A stretch of DNA of 64,000 nt from Streptosporangium amethystogenes. Lineage in GTDB: Bacteria; Actinomycetota; Actinomycetes; Streptosporangiales; Streptosporangiaceae. The stretch covers positions 75,413 to 139,412 of the forward strand of contig NZ_JOEQ01000021.1 in NCBI RefSeq assembly GCF_000721075.1, read 5' to 3'. Positions 52,974-62,597 of the stretch are shown here, piece after piece. Within the stretch, counting starts at the first letter, position 1. Each line of letters starts with the position of its first letter. Made by a program: the position numbers and the translations under genes. Below the pieces are notes generated by a model. That model saw only the letters and a list, made by a program, of their open reading frames with translations. It searched no databases and was not told the origin of the DNA.

Positions 52974-53862
52974 GACGCGCCTCCTCATCGCTGTAGTAGG
53001 TCAGGAAGATCTCTTCGAGGTCGGGCTCGGCGCTGACCATGTGCACCACGGTGAACCGCGCCGCCGCCTTGACCAGCGCGTCCGGGCGGCCGTCGATGGT
53101 GCAGCGCACCCCGGCGCCCTCCACCCGCAGGTCCCGCACGCCGGGCAGGTTCTCGAACGCCTCGCGGGGCACCGGCGCGTCGAAGTGGAACTCCACCTGG
53201 CGCACCGCCTTCTCGCGGAGCGCGGCGACGTCCTCCACCGCGACCAGCCTGCCGGCTCGTACGATGCCGACCCGGTCGGAGACGTGCTCGACCTCGGCCA
53301 GCATGTGCGAGGACATCAGCACGGTACGGCCGGAGGCTCGGACCTCGCGGATCATCGCCAGGAACTCCTGCTGCACCAGCGGGTCCAGGCCGCTGGTCGG
53401 CTCGTCGAGGATCAGGAACTCCGGCTCGTGCATGAACGCCTGGATGAGCCCGACCTTCTGCCTGTTGCCCTTGGAGAGCTTGCCCATCGGCACCGCCAGG
53501 TCGGCCTCCAGCCGCTCGGCCAGCTCCGCTATCCGGCCCCTGGACACGCCGCCGCGTACCGCGCCGAGAAAGGCGAGGTAGTCTCCCGCCCGTTCCCTGC
53601 CCTCCAGGGCCAGTTCGCCGGGCAGGTAACCGATCCGGCTCCGCACGCCCGCCTCGCGGGGATCGCTGCCGAGGACCGTCATCCGGCCCCTGGTGGGGCG
53701 GATCACGTCCAGGAGCAGCCGGATCGTGGTCGTCTTTCCCGCGCCGTTCGGGCCGAGGTACCCGAACACCTCCCCGGGCCGGATCTCCAGGTCGAGATCC
53801 TCAAGTCCCCGGCGCCCGCCGTAGAACTTGGTGAGCCCCTCGGTCTCCACCACCGCTGTCAT
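52942..53862 (-). CDS. ABC exporter ATPase
   Basis: A 306-residue ATPase of the multidrug/antibiotic DrrA-type class: Walker A GPNGAGKTTT (about 38-47), signature LSKGNRQKVGLIQAF and Walker B FLILDEPTSGLD. The signature is LSKGN and not LSGGQ, common in this subclass. It overlaps the permease start by 32 bases. Substrate unknown; the pair may export a lipid, drug or peptide. Confidence 0.92.
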   Translation of the reverse strand: MTAVVETEGLTKFYGGRRGLEDLDLEIRPGEVFGYLGPNGAGKTTTIRLLLDVIRPTRGRMTVLGSDPREAGVRSRIGYLPGELALEGRERAGDYLAFLGAVRGGVSRGRIAELAERLEADLAVPMGKLSKGNRQKVGLIQAFMHEPEFLILDEPTSGLDPLVQQEFLAMIREVRASGRTVLMSSHMLAEVEHVSDRVGIVRAGRLVAVEDVAALREKAVRQVEFHFDAPVPREAFENLPGVRDLRVEGAGVRCTIDGRPDALVKAAARFTVVHMVSAEPDLEEIFLTYYSDEEARHARAGVEEPA

Positions 53863-54070
53863 GCACCCGATCGTGCCCGCCCGCCGGTGCGGGGGCCATG
53901 GCCGGATCTCGACAGTTGGCCGCCTTTTCCTTGCCCGGATCCGGACCCCGCCCCGTCGCGACATCGGGGCCGCGCCCCCGCGAGGGCCGTACCGATGCCC
54001 GGCGCGGTCTATCGTGAGGTCGTTGACGAATCGCGCGGCACCGGGCCGCCTGGCAACCTACGGAGGACCG

Positions 54071-54904
54071 ATGAGCGTGGACACCGCCTTCGTCCTCGGC
54101 GGCGGAGGGGTCCTCGGCGCTCACGAGGTGGGCATGCTGAGGGCGCTCGACGAGGCGGGTATCAAGCCCGATGTGATCGTCGGCACGTCCGTGGGCGCGC
54201 TGAACGGCGTCGTGCTCGCCGCCTCCCCGGGTGACGCGGTCACGCGCCTGACCACGCTGTGGGGCTCGAACGTGGTCCGCACCGCGTTCGCGGGGTCGTG
54301 GGTGACCCGGCTGTCCACCCTCGCCAGGACCGGCACCCATCTGCACTCCGGCCAGCCGCTGCGCGACCTGCTGACCCGGACGCTCTCCGTCTCCCGGATC
54401 GAGGACCTGGCGGTGCCGTTCCAGTGCGTGGCCGCCTCGGTCGAGCGCGCCACCGCGCACTGGTTCACCGAGGGGCCCCTGGTCGAGGCGGTGCTGGCCT
54501 CCTGCGCCGTCCCCGGGCTGCTGCCCCCGGTCCGCATCGGCGGCGAGCACTTCCTCGACGGCGGGCTGGTGCACAGCATCCCGGTCGGCCGCGCGATCGC
54601 GCTGGGCGCCCGCCGGGTGTACGTGCTGCACGTGGGCAGGATCGAGCGCCCCCTTCTGGTGCCACGGCGCCCGTGGGAGGTCGGGATGACCGCCTTCGAG
54701 ATCGCCAGGCGGCACCGCTTCGCCGAGGAGATGGCCACCCTGCCGGGCGATATCGAGGTCCATGTCATGCCGTCGGGTGGCGAGGCACGCCCGGGAATGG
54801 ATCTGGCCCAGCTGCGTTATCGGGATATATCGCATATATCTGGATACATAGAACGGGCGTACCAGGCATCGTCCAGCTACCTGGCCCGTAACCCGTCCAC
54901 CTGA
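54071..54904 (+). CDS. Patatin-like phospholipase
   Basis: A 277-residue patatin-family serine hydrolase. It has the glycine-rich oxyanion region FVLGGGGVLGAHEVGML, the nucleophile in GTSVG (Ser about 42) and the dyad aspartate in DGGLVHSIPVG (about 160). No signal peptide. It may hydrolyse phospholipid or acyl esters. The acyltransferase-like gene follows by 120 bases. Start is supported by GGAGG. The C-terminal end is AT-rich for the genome (54826-54850). Confidence 0.9.
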   Translation: MSVDTAFVLGGGGVLGAHEVGMLRALDEAGIKPDVIVGTSVGALNGVVLAASPGDAVTRLTTLWGSNVVRTAFAGSWVTRLSTLARTGTHLHSGQPLRDLLTRTLSVSRIEDLAVPFQCVAASVERATAHWFTEGPLVEAVLASCAVPGLLPPVRIGGEHFLDGGLVHSIPVGRAIALGARRVYVLHVGRIERPLLVPRRPWEVGMTAFEIARRHRFAEEMATLPGDIEVHVMPSGGEARPGMDLAQLRYRDISHISGYIERAYQASSSYLARNPST

Positions 54905-55024
54905 GTTCCCCATACCCACCGGCGTCCCCCCGGGGGTACGCACCGGCACTCCCCTCCACACCGATCACCAACCCGTCAGATCCATACACCCGCACCGCAT
55001 ATCACCCCCAGGCAGGAGCCGCTC

Positions 55025-56059
55025 ATGCTGCCTCCTCGCATCATCCGCCGGCTGATCCTGGCCCCGCTCGTCATCGTGCTCACCGTGGTCGCGGTGGTCA
55101 CGCTCCCGATCTGGCTGCTGGTGGTGGCCGCGGCCTCGCTGCGCCTGCCGCCCCCGCAGCGGCGCGGCACCCGGCTGGTCTGGTTCGCGGTGGCGTGGCT
55201 GGCCCTGGAGTCGATGGCGCTCCTCGCCTGCCTGGGCCTCTGGGTGGCGAGCGGGTTCGGCGGATGGCTCCACCGCGACGAGCACCAGGAGCGGCACTAC
55301 GCGCTGATCCGGTGGTTTTTGTCCAAGGTGTACGAGGTGGCCGTGCGGATCTTCCGGCTGAGCGTCGAGATCGACGAGCCGACACCCACCTCCGGCGAAC
55401 TCTCCCGGCGCCTCACCCGCCCCGTCATCGTGCTGTCCCGCCACGCGGGCCCCGGCGACTCGTTCCTGCTCGTCCACCACCTTCTCGCCCGGTACGACAG
55501 GCGCCCGAGGATCGTGATGAAGGCCGCCCTGCAACTCGACCCCTCACTGGACGTGGTGATCAACCGCCTCCCCAACGCCTTCGTCCCGCGCAAGACCTCC
55601 GAGAGTGGCGTTCTCGGCGAGATCCGCCGCCTGGCCTCGGGCATGGACGCCGACGACGCCCTGGTGATCTTCCCGGAGGGCGGCAACTTCACCCCCAGGC
55701 GTCGCTGGCGGGCCATCCTCCGACTGGAGCGCAAGGGCCTGTCCGAGGAGGCCGAGCGGGCCCGCGGGCTGGAACACCTGATGGCACCCCGCCCCAACGG
55801 GGCCATCGCCGCGATCGAGGCCTGCCCCGAGGCGGACGTGATCTTCGTCGCGCACACCGGCCTCGACGACCTGGTCACCCTCGGAGACATCTGGCACCGC
55901 CTCCCGATGAGCGCCGAGATCAAGGCCAAGTGGTGGCGGGTCCAGGCCGCCGACGTGCCGCGCGACCGCGAGAACCAGATCCGGTGGCTCTTCGACCAGT
56001 GGGAGGAGATCGACGCCTGGATCACCGCGAACCAGCCCACCTCAGCCCCCGCCGCCTGA
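55025..56059 (+). CDS. PlsC-like lysophospholipid acyltransferase
   Basis: A 344-residue 1-acylglycerol-3-phosphate-type acyltransferase. Two N-terminal membrane segments (about 10-38 and 50-80) precede the catalytic part: HX4D as RHAGPGDS (about 139-146) and FPEGGNFTPRR (about 217-227). It belongs with membrane lipid synthesis or remodelling, in line with the patatin upstream. The exact acyl donor and acceptor are unknown. CAGGAG precedes ATG 55025. Confidence 0.85.
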   Translation: MLPPRIIRRLILAPLVIVLTVVAVVTLPIWLLVVAAASLRLPPPQRRGTRLVWFAVAWLALESMALLACLGLWVASGFGGWLHRDEHQERHYALIRWFLSKVYEVAVRIFRLSVEIDEPTPTSGELSRRLTRPVIVLSRHAGPGDSFLLVHHLLARYDRRPRIVMKAALQLDPSLDVVINRLPNAFVPRKTSESGVLGEIRRLASGMDADDALVIFPEGGNFTPRRRWRAILRLERKGLSEEAERARGLEHLMAPRPNGAIAAIEACPEADVIFVAHTGLDDLVTLGDIWHRLPMSAEIKAKWWRVQAADVPRDRENQIRWLFDQWEEIDAWITANQPTSAPAA

Positions 56060-56077
56060 CAGACCGCGGAGGTGGGC

Positions 56078-56281
56078 CTACCACTCCTGGGAGAGACCCG
56101 ACATCCGGCGGAGGTACTCGTCCTCGTCGATCTCACCGGCCGCGTAACGACGCCTGAGGATCTCGCGGGGGCTGTCGGCGGCTGGTTCGGGAGCCGAGAA
56201 GGAGCGGATCATCCGGGCCGCGCCAAGAACCACCATGGCGATCACGGCGATGACAAAGAGCAACACGATGATGCGGACCAT
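56078..56281 (-). CDS. Small SHOCT-domain membrane protein
   Basis: A 67-residue protein: one N-terminal membrane helix (about 3-20, IIVLLFVIAVIAMVVLG) and a C-terminal SHOCT motif (ILRRRYAAGEIDEDEYLRRM). SHOCT domains occur on short oligomerising proteins of unknown role. It ends 18 bases from the convergent acyltransferase gene. ATG 56281 has GGGAGG. Confidence 0.85.
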   Translation of the reverse strand: MVRIIVLLFVIAVIAMVVLGAARMIRSFSAPEPAADSPREILRRRYAAGEIDEDEYLRRMSGLSQEW

Positions 56282-56378
56282 CACCGACCTCCCAGACTTC
56301 CCCCATCGGATCTGGCAGGGGAAATACCGATTTTACTAGGCCAAGGCCCCTTTCTTCCCTGTCGCACGGGAAAAGAAT

Positions 56379-56425
56379 GGGGGCGCCCCCTCGCCGGACC
56401 GCCCCCGCCGCCGGTCAGCCGGCGG
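56379..56425 (-). terminator. Paired hairpins at the end of cobQ
   Basis: GGGGGCGCCCCC is a perfect 12-base palindrome at 56379-56390, and ccgccgg/ccggcgg arms (56408-56425) bracket the cobQ stop. Either may end the cobQ transcript. The gap up to the SHOCT gene (56285) otherwise looks empty. Confidence 0.5.
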
Positions 56426-57938
56426 AGGAGCCACCCCGGGAGAGGTACGGGGCCTCGCGCCGGGTGGCGCCGGGCGGAAGCGACGGCAGCCCCGAAGGCG
56501 TCCCACCCTCCATCAGCCGGAGCAGTGCCCCGGTGTCGACGTTCCGCTCGACCAGGTCGCCGAGCGCGTCCAGCCGCTCCTCGCGCAGGGCGGCGAACGA
56601 CACGTCAGGGGCCGGGGTGAAGTCACGGCCGGAGACGGCGGCCACCTCGGCCAGGAACGCCCGGCGGAAATCGTCGTTCTCCAGGGCGCCGTGCCAGGTG
56701 GTGCCCCACACCGAGCCGTACCGGCAGCCGTCCAGGAAGGGCTCGCCACCGTTGACCGTCACGACCCCATGGTGGATCTCGTACGCCTCGACCCGGCAGC
56801 CGTAGGCGGCGCCCACCGGGCGGCCCAGCGTCTTGTCCTCGGCGAACTCCACCGAGGCGGGCAGCAGCCCCAGCCCCTCGACGAGGCCGGCCCCCGACTC
56901 GACGTCGTCGCGGATGGTCCTGGCGAGCATCTGGTAACCGCCGCAGATACCTAGCACGGCCCGTCCCCGCAGGGCCTCGGCCAGGCCGGTGGCGCGAAGC
57001 CAGGCCAGGTCGGAGACCGTGGCCCGGGAACCGGGCAGCACCACCAGATCGGCGTCGTCCAGCTCGCCCGGCGAGGTCACGTAGCGGACCGTCACTCCGG
57101 GCTCGGAGGCCAGCGCGTCCACGTCCGTGAAGTTGGAGATCCTCGGCAGCCGTACCACCGCCACCCGCAGGCTCTGCCCGCCGTACGGGGCGCGCGTCCC
57201 GGGCGCGGGCCGGTTGTCCAGGGCCAGGGAGTCCTCGACATCCATCCAGAGGCCGTCCAGCCAGGGCAGCACCCCGTACACCTCACGGCCGGTCAGCTCC
57301 CTGATCATGTCCAGGCCCGGTTCGAGGAGCTCGGGCGCCCCCCGGAACTTGTTGATCACGAACCCGGCGATCAGCGCCTGGTCGGCGGGCTCCAGCAGCG
57401 CCACGGTCCCGTACAGCGAGGCGAAGACCCCGCCCCTGTCGATGTCGCCGACCACGACGACCGGCAGGTTCGCGGCACGGGCCAGCCCCATGTTGGCGAT
57501 GTCGCCCGCGCGCAGATTGATCTCCGCCGGACTGCCCGCCCCCTCGCAGACCACCACGTCGTAGCGGGCCCGCAGCCGCTCCAGCGCGTCCACCGCGACC
57601 TGCCGGAGCCGCTCCTTGACGTCCCAGTACTCCATCGCGTCGACCTCGGCCATCGGCCTGCCCATCACCACGACCTGGCTGCGCCGGTCACTGCCCGGCT
57701 TGAGCAGGATCGGGTTCATGTCCGCGCTGGGCTCCAGCCCACACGCGGCGGCCTGCATCGCCTGGGCCCGGCCGATCTCGGCGCCGTCGGCGGTGACGAA
57801 GGAGTTCAGCGACATGTTCTGCGCCTTGTACGGTGCGACCCGCACCCCCTGGCGGGCCAGCCAGCGGCAGATCCCGGCGGTGACGACGCTCTTGCCCGCG
57901 TCGGAGGTGGTCCCGGCGACCAGCAGCGCCCCCTTCAC
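56415..57938 (-). CDS. cobQ: Cobyric acid synthase
   Basis: A 507-residue CobQ, which amidates adenosylcobyrinic a,c-diamide at four side chains with glutamine. The N-terminal MinD-like ATP part shows [11 protein letters not shown] (about 8-18) and [19 protein letters not shown]. The C-terminal type I glutamine amidotransferase has GICGGYQML with the nucleophilic Cys (about 330) and EIHHG (His). GTG 57938 overlaps the cobD stop (GTGA). The C-terminal 30 residues are low complexity. Full family length. Confidence 0.95.
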   Translation of the reverse strand: MKGALLVAGTTSDAGKSVVTAGICRWLARQGVRVAPYKAQNMSLNSFVTADGAEIGRAQAMQAAACGLEPSADMNPILLKPGSDRRSQVVVMGRPMAEVDAMEYWDVKERLRQVAVDALERLRARYDVVVCEGAGSPAEINLRAGDIANMGLARAANLPVVVVGDIDRGGVFASLYGTVALLEPADQALIAGFVINKFRGAPELLEPGLDMIRELTGREVYGVLPWLDGLWMDVEDSLALDNRPAPGTRAPYGGQSLRVAVVRLPRISNFTDVDALASEPGVTVRYVTSPGELDDADLVVLPGSRATVSDLAWLRATGLAEALRGRAVLGICGGYQMLARTIRDDVESGAGLVEGLGLLPASVEFAEDKTLGRPVGAAYGCRVEAYEIHHGVVTVNGGEPFLDGCRYGSVWGTTWHGALENDDFRRAFLAEVAAVSGRDFTPAPDVSFAALREERLDALGDLVERNVDTGALLRLMEGGTPSGLPSLPPGATRREAPYLSRGGSSAG

Positions 57939-58924
57939 CCCTTCCTCCCGCGCGATCCGCGCACGGCGGCCAGGACGGCCAGCCCCGCCGCGGCCAGGCC
58001 GACCGCCCGCGCCAGTCGTACGGACCGGCGGATGTCGGCGACCGAGGGCTCGGGTCCTTCGCCCATCTTCGGCCGGTGCTCCACCCGGGTGCCGTACACG
58101 TTCACCCCGCCGAGCGTGCGGTCCAGCGCGCCCGCGAAGGCCGCCTCGCAGCGGCCCGCGTTGGGGCTGGGGTGACGGTGGCCGTCCCCGCGCAGCACCG
58201 CCGCCGCCCGCCGCGTCGAACCGCCCACCAGGGGGGCGCCGAGCGCGGCGAGCAGCCCGGTGATCCTGGCGGGTACGAAGTTGGCCACGTCGTCGAGGCG
58301 GGCCGCGGCCCAGCCGAAGCGCTGGTAGCGCTCGTTGCGGTGGCCGACCATCGCGTCCAGCGTGTTGACCGCCCGGTAGGCGAGCAGGCCGGGCACCCCG
58401 GCGACCGCTCCCCAGAACAGCGGCGCCACCACCGCGTCGGAGGTGTTCTCCGCGATCGACTCCACGGTGGCCCTCGCCAGTCCGGGCGCCGCCAACCCGG
58501 AGGGATCCCGCCCGCACAGATGAGGCAGCCTCTCCCGGGCCCCGGCCAGGTCACCGTCCTCCAGGAGTTCGGCCATCTCCACCCCCTCGCGGCCCAGTGT
58601 GGTGCCGCCGAGAACGGCCCAGGTCGCCGCCGCGCTCAGCACGGCCCGCACCATGGGATCGCGCGGCCGGGTCGCGGCGTGGCCGAGCAACGCCACCGGA
58701 ACCACGCACAGTACGACGTGGAGCACGCCCCTTGCCCGGCCGTCCCCGTACACCCGCCTCTCCACCTCGGCGGCGGCGGTGCCGAACAGCGCGACCGGGT
58801 GCCCTCGCCGGGGATCGGCGAGCACGGCGTCGATCACGACCCCGGCGAGCATCCCCACACCTTCGGCTACTCCAGGTCCCCTTAGTCCCACTTTGGCGAT
58901 TAGTCGACTAAATGAGATGTTCAT
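57935..58924 (-). CDS. cobD: Adenosylcobinamide-phosphate synthase, CobD/CbiB
   Basis: A 329-residue membrane protein attaching aminopropanol (or its phosphate) to cobyric acid. Recognisable parts are [55 protein letters not shown] and [20 protein letters not shown]. Start is uncertain: ATG 58924 has AGGA at proper spacing and overlaps the upstream gene by 17 bases; ATG 58852 would give the most family-like N-terminus. It is coupled to cobQ. Length is within the family range. Confidence 0.93.
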   Translation of the reverse strand: MNISFSRLIAKVGLRGPGVAEGVGMLAGVVIDAVLADPRRGHPVALFGTAAAEVERRVYGDGRARGVLHVVLCVVPVALLGHAATRPRDPMVRAVLSAAATWAVLGGTTLGREGVEMAELLEDGDLAGARERLPHLCGRDPSGLAAPGLARATVESIAENTSDAVVAPLFWGAVAGVPGLLAYRAVNTLDAMVGHRNERYQRFGWAAARLDDVANFVPARITGLLAALGAPLVGGSTRRAAAVLRGDGHRHPSPNAGRCEAAFAGALDRTLGGVNVYGTRVEHRPKMGEGPEPSVADIRRSVRLARAVGLAAAGLAVLAAVRGSRGRKG

Positions 58925-59708
58925 GGAGTTCATCCTGGTGGGTCTCCAGCCACACCCGGGCCCGCCGGATGCGCACCCCCGCCCCACCGGCCCACATCCG
59001 GGCCCATCCGCCACTCCCTGCCTCGGCCCTGGCACGCATCACCTGGTACGAGCGGTCGAAGCGGAGCCGGGCCAGATCCAGCAGGCGTCTGCGGTCGCGA
59101 GGCGCCAGGCCGTACGCGTCGCAGAACAGGCGGAGCCGGGGCCCGACCTCAAGGCGGCGCTGGAGCGGCTCCAGATCGACGGGATCGGCGATCGGCGCCC
59201 AGTGCCGCAGCGTGGTCACCACGTCGAAGAGCCGGGTCGTCGGCCGGGCCATGTCGAAGTCGATCAACGCGACCGGCAGCCCGTCACGGAAGATCACGTT
59301 GTCCAGATTGACGTCACAGTGCCCGATCAGCCTCGGGGCCGCGTCGTCGTTGGACCCGCCCTCCCAGAAGGCTCCCGGCGGCGGGACGAACCCCTCGGCC
59401 GCGTCGTGGAAGCCGCGCAGCAGCCGCGCCAGCGCGGCCAGCGACTCCCCGCTGAGCGCGTACCCGGGCAACGGCCTGGCCGCGGAGCCGCCCTCGACGT
59501 AGCTCAGCACCTCCCGGCCCCGCTCGTCCACGCCCAACGCCCGGGGCGCCCCCTCGAACCCGGAACGCTCCAGATGCCGCAGGAGCGCGTGCACCGAAGC
59601 GGTGGAGGCCCGGCTGGGCCGGCGGACGGTGTCCCCGACCCGCACCACCCCGTCGGTGACATCACCGCCCAGAAGGGGGATCTCCTGTTGGGTCCTGACG
59701 GCGAACAT
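58908..59708 (-). CDS. Aminoglycoside phosphotransferase-like kinase
   Basis: A 266-residue APH-fold kinase. The catalytic loop HCDVNLDNVIFRDG (about 150-163, HxDxxxxN) and the metal site LIDFDMARP (about 168-176) are intact. The N-terminal lobe is short, lacking a clear glycine loop. It is the first gene of a run with cobD and cobQ, so co-transcription is likely although a role in cobalamin is not evident. GGGTGG precedes ATG 59708. Substrate unknown; many such kinases are not resistance enzymes. Confidence 0.85.
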   Translation of the reverse strand: MFAVRTQQEIPLLGGDVTDGVVRVGDTVRRPSRASTASVHALLRHLERSGFEGAPRALGVDERGREVLSYVEGGSAARPLPGYALSGESLAALARLLRGFHDAAEGFVPPPGAFWEGGSNDDAAPRLIGHCDVNLDNVIFRDGLPVALIDFDMARPTTRLFDVVTTLRHWAPIADPVDLEPLQRRLEVGPRLRLFCDAYGLAPRDRRRLLDLARLRFDRSYQVMRARAEAGSGGWARMWAGGAGVRIRRARVWLETHQDELHEHLI

Positions 59709-60014
59709 GCCACCCGAGCGTAGACGGATCCGCCTTCTCGCGTGGACGATTCGGGCGGACATCTCCCTGTCTGATGGAACATCCGGAAGTCATCCGCCCA
59801 TCGGACATCCGCTGCCATGTACGGCAAGGTCATCGGGGAGACGCCTCCTCGTCCAGCGAGGTTCCTCCAGCCCGAACAGCCGGAATCCCGCTTCGGCCGC
59901 CCGGCCCGGAGGCCGTTCTCTCCGGGCAGGTCGAGGCGCCGCGGAGTGATCCTCGCGACACAGCCCCAAAACCGATACATGGGCACTCCCCGGATCATGC
60001 ACAATTGAGCGGGA
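59709..60014. other. 306-base gap ahead of the tRNA gene
   Basis: No gene or convincing structure is seen between the phosphotransferase and the tRNA, apart from a short dyad near 59929-59943. The tRNA promoter must lie in the last 60 bases. Confidence 0.4.
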
Positions 60015-60088
60015 GCACCCTTAGCTCAGCTGGATAGAGCACCGGACTTCTAATCCGACGGTCGCAGGTTCGAATCCTGCAGGGTGCG
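60015..60088 (+). tRNA. tRNA-Arg (anticodon TCT)
   Basis: A 74-base cloverleaf: acceptor stem gcaccct/agggtgc with discriminator G, D-arm gctc...gagc, anticodon loop cttctaa with TCT, and T-arm gcagg-ttcgaat-cctgc. The anticodon stem has one weak outer pair (C27/A43). CCA is not encoded. It reads AGA codons, rare in this genome. tRNA-Arg 3' ends are frequent sites for actinomycete integrative elements, and an integrase remnant lies just downstream. Confidence 0.95.
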
Positions 60089-60095
60089 CTGCCGA

Positions 60096-60128
60096 GACCA
60101 GGTCATCTAGCCGCTGACCTGGTCTTTT
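60096..60128 (+). terminator. Intrinsic terminator of the tRNA gene
   Basis: Perfect 10-base arms (gaccaggtca / tgacctggtc) with a 9-base loop, followed by TTTT, 8 bases past the tRNA. It is the most canonical terminator in the window. Confidence 0.95.
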
Positions 60129-60286
60129 GCTTGTCCGCAGCCTGACCCCCTCAGGCAGCCGCAGGTAGCCGGAAGCAGTCGTATGCCACCGCTCGCGGAA
60201 CATACGCGGAATGGGCGCGGCCCCGTTTTCCCAGGTGGGACCGGGAGTTCCAGAGCGTCGCGGACCGATTCCGGGGCCGGAACGAC

Positions 60287-60316
60287 GAAGGACCCCAAGG
60301 TGTCCCGGGGTCCTTC
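60287..60316 (-). terminator. Hairpin downstream of the integrase remnant
   Basis: Arms gaaggacccc and ggggtccttc pair perfectly around a 10-base loop, 17 bases beyond the integrase stop on the minus strand. Confidence 0.75.
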
Positions 60317-60333
60317 ATGGAGCATGATCCGTG

Positions 60334-60927
60334 TCATGTGACGAGCGCCGCCAAGATTCTTTGGTTCGCCACCTCGCGCTGGCCGTCGATGCACTTGGCG
60401 TAGACCCTGAGCATCACATCCACCCCGTGACCGGCCCTCTCCGCGGCTTCCGGCGCGTGCACCCCAGCGTTGAGCCACAGGGAGACCGCCGCGTGCCGCA
60501 GGTCATACGGCCTGCCCGCCAGGGGTGAGGCGACCTGCTCGGGGGTGAAGGCGTACGTCCGAGCCTCCTTCCAGACCTTGGCGTACGCGGACCCTGAGAT
60601 CAGTCCGCCCGTACGGGTCCGGAAGAGCCGGCCATCGGCGGCGACGCCGTGACGGTCGATGTGGTCACGCAGGATGGCCACCAGTTCCGGCGGGATCGGC
60701 ACCGGCCGCGTCTCCTTCTCGTCCCGGTGCTTGAGACCGCGCTCGTCGTGGGTCTCCCCCGAGTCGGTGAACCGCTTGTTGCTCTGCGGCCTGGTCTTCT
60801 CCAGGGTAAGCAGCCCCCAGCAGGACGCCGGAAGGTGACAGTCCTTCTTCCGGAGTCCCGCGGCCTCCCTCGGACGCGGGCCGCCGAAGTACATACAGGC
60901 GAACAGGGCAACGAGCATCAGCCCCAT
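60334..60927 (-). pseudogene. Tyrosine recombinase (integrase), N-terminally truncated
   Basis: About 197 residues of the catalytic domain of a tyrosine recombinase. The first arginine lies in GGPRPREAAGLR, the second block reads PYDLRHAAVSLWL, and the last part has AGHGVDVMLRVYAK with the nucleophilic tyrosine. The N-terminal arm and core-binding domains (normally about 170-200 residues) are missing: an in-frame TGA lies nine codons ahead of the ATG. Orientation, with the 3' end facing tRNA-Arg, matches pSAM2-type integrative elements. No relaxase, Rep or Xis genes are nearby, so the element seems to be lost. Confidence 0.85.
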
Positions 60928-61048
60928 GACCGATCGCTGAACCGAAGATCACATCGCGACCACCGACAGTACCCCTGCGAGCGGGAAGCATCCGGATGAG
61001 CCCTGGACGGCAAAAGCACAGAAGACCGTACAGTCCCAATCGGAACAC
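60928..61048. other. Decayed stretch behind the integrase remnant
   Basis: This 121-base piece should have coded the missing integrase N-terminus, but no frame continues the family. It shows nothing else. Confidence 0.3.
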
Positions 61049-61399
61049 TTACGTAGTGGTCGGCGGCTCGGAGATGATTCCGGATAGGTAAGCGGACCCT
61101 TCCAGGATCTGGGTGGTGAGCTTGATTCCGGTGAGACGCTCGATCAGGACAAGCCCTGGCCCCTGGTAGAGCTCATAGTGGAAATCTGCGGGAAGAGAGG
61201 CGGGAGACATGGGCGCGGGGCTCCCGTCCAGCGATCCAAAAGCCAGAAGGTGTAGCCCCGGCACGCCCAAGGCCGACCTGTACACCACTCTTGCGGACGC
61301 GACCCCTGGCGGCCGATTCTGGCCGACGGCGGCTCCAACTCGCAGAGCACCGAGGACGGGGAACGCTACTCCTTGCGCGCTGGACCATTTGTACGGCAA
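61049..61399 (-). CDS. Hypothetical protein, weakly supported
   Basis: A 116-residue open frame from a TTG at 61399, with no good ribosome site. The C-terminal half (DFHYELYQGPGLVLIERLTG, then KLTTQILEGSAYL) looks protein-like; the first half is less convincing. It resembles no family I know. It may be an element remnant or a chance frame between the integrase remnant and the lipoprotein gene. Confidence 0.35.
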   Translation of the reverse strand: MPYKWSSAQGVAFPVLGALRVGAAVGQNRPPGVASARVVYRSALGVPGLHLLAFGSLDGSPAPMSPASLPADFHYELYQGPGLVLIERLTGIKLTTQILEGSAYLSGIISEPPTTT

Positions 61400-61434
61400 G
61401 AGGTGAAGCGGGTTGGGACCGCATACCGTCGGGG

Positions 61435-62382
61435 CTACCAGGTCACTGTGAGTTCACCCGTCAGGAATGTACGCGAGTTCTTGATCTGGGCTTGGTTGAT
61501 AATTTTTATCCGGTCCAGCCGAACCTGATTCTTCGCAATGATCCTTTTCTGGCTGTCGCGGTATGCCGCCTGCCGTGCACCGTAGTAGTTCGTGTCCATC
61601 CTGCATGTCGCGTCGGCGGTGGCCGTCGCAATCTCCTCCGGGGTCCCCTGAGGCTTGAGAATATGATCATTCGCCGCGTTGTATCCCCAGCGGGGATCTC
61701 CGACGGCGGCCTCGGGATTCGGGTAGTCGAACCCTTTTTCCTTCATGCAACTGCTCCACACCTGTTCGGCATCACGGATGCGTGAATCGGTGTAAGCACT
61801 CTGGGATGCGTCGTCGGCCAGTATGAAAAGGTCCTGCTCCTCGTGCACCCTGGCCGCTCTGTCTCCGAGGGGTTCCAGGGATCCCTGGCCGAGAAGTGCT
61901 TCCGTTCTGCCGGTACATCCACCGGCAGGCAATGCCTTGCCGTGGAAGTTCCGTCTTCTACCATTCAGGACGATGGCCTGCTCATCGGATATGGAGTACC
62001 CGGTGAAGCCTGCGCTCTCCAGGAGCTGAGTGGGCGGACCCGTATAGCCGTACTTCTCCACCTGACGGTCACCCAGCCAGGCGAGATAGCCGGCGTTCTT
62101 ATGCTCCTCAGGCTGAGCCGGGAGCGGCAGAGCTTTCAACTCCACCCCGAACTTCCGGGTGCAGTCGGCGAGCATCATGAACCGGGCCTTGTCGACGATC
62201 TTCCGGTCGGCCGCGGGCAGATCATAGGCATCAAGCGGAAGAGTGAGGTCGGCGGCGGTGCGCGGAGCCGGGATCGCACTCACGGCCTTATCCTCCCCGG
62301 CTGCGCTGCAACCTGTTGCGCCGATGACCACGAGAAGGCCGGCCAGCAGGCGGCGCGCGACGATGGCGGGCGCAACGGTCAC
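61435..62382 (-). CDS. Putative secreted lipoprotein
   Basis: A 315-residue protein of unknown function. The signal peptide ends in a lipobox (LVVIGATGCSAAG; Cys about 25). The mature part is helix-rich with DCTRKFGVELKALPLP, the conserved-looking Cys-containing WSSCMKEKGFDYPNPEAA and TADATCRMDTNYY. Cysteines could form a disulfide pair. GTG 62382 is chosen because GATGGAG is at ideal spacing and a signal peptide follows; a start 26 codons earlier would add a poor N-terminus. Similar lipoproteins are common in Streptosporangiales. Confidence 0.7.
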   Translation of the reverse strand: MTVAPAIVARRLLAGLLVVIGATGCSAAGEDKAVSAIPAPRTAADLTLPLDAYDLPAADRKIVDKARFMMLADCTRKFGVELKALPLPAQPEEHKNAGYLAWLGDRQVEKYGYTGPPTQLLESAGFTGYSISDEQAIVLNGRRRNFHGKALPAGGCTGRTEALLGQGSLEPLGDRAARVHEEQDLFILADDASQSAYTDSRIRDAEQVWSSCMKEKGFDYPNPEAAVGDPRWGYNAANDHILKPQGTPEEIATATADATCRMDTNYYGARQAAYRDSQKRIIAKNQVRLDRIKIINQAQIKNSRTFLTGELTVTW

Positions 62383-62597
62383 GAAGAAACTCCATCCGAC
62401 AGGAACGGCATTTCGCAGATAATGCCATCCGGGCGTCGGCGTGGAGAGCACCTTGATCACGATGTGATGGGAAAGCCTCGGATCGCTGACCGCTCGAACA
62501 CGCCAGCGGAGGACGATCTCCGCTGCCCACCGCCCAAAGGCCGATCTTCGCCTCCGGCGGGGGCACTCCGACGCCCGATCTCAGATAGGAAATATGC

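Noticed and set aside
58908..59708. Aminoglycoside resistance gene
   Set aside because: Only the kinase fold is shared; context with cobD/cobQ and lack of resistance-type residues do not support it.
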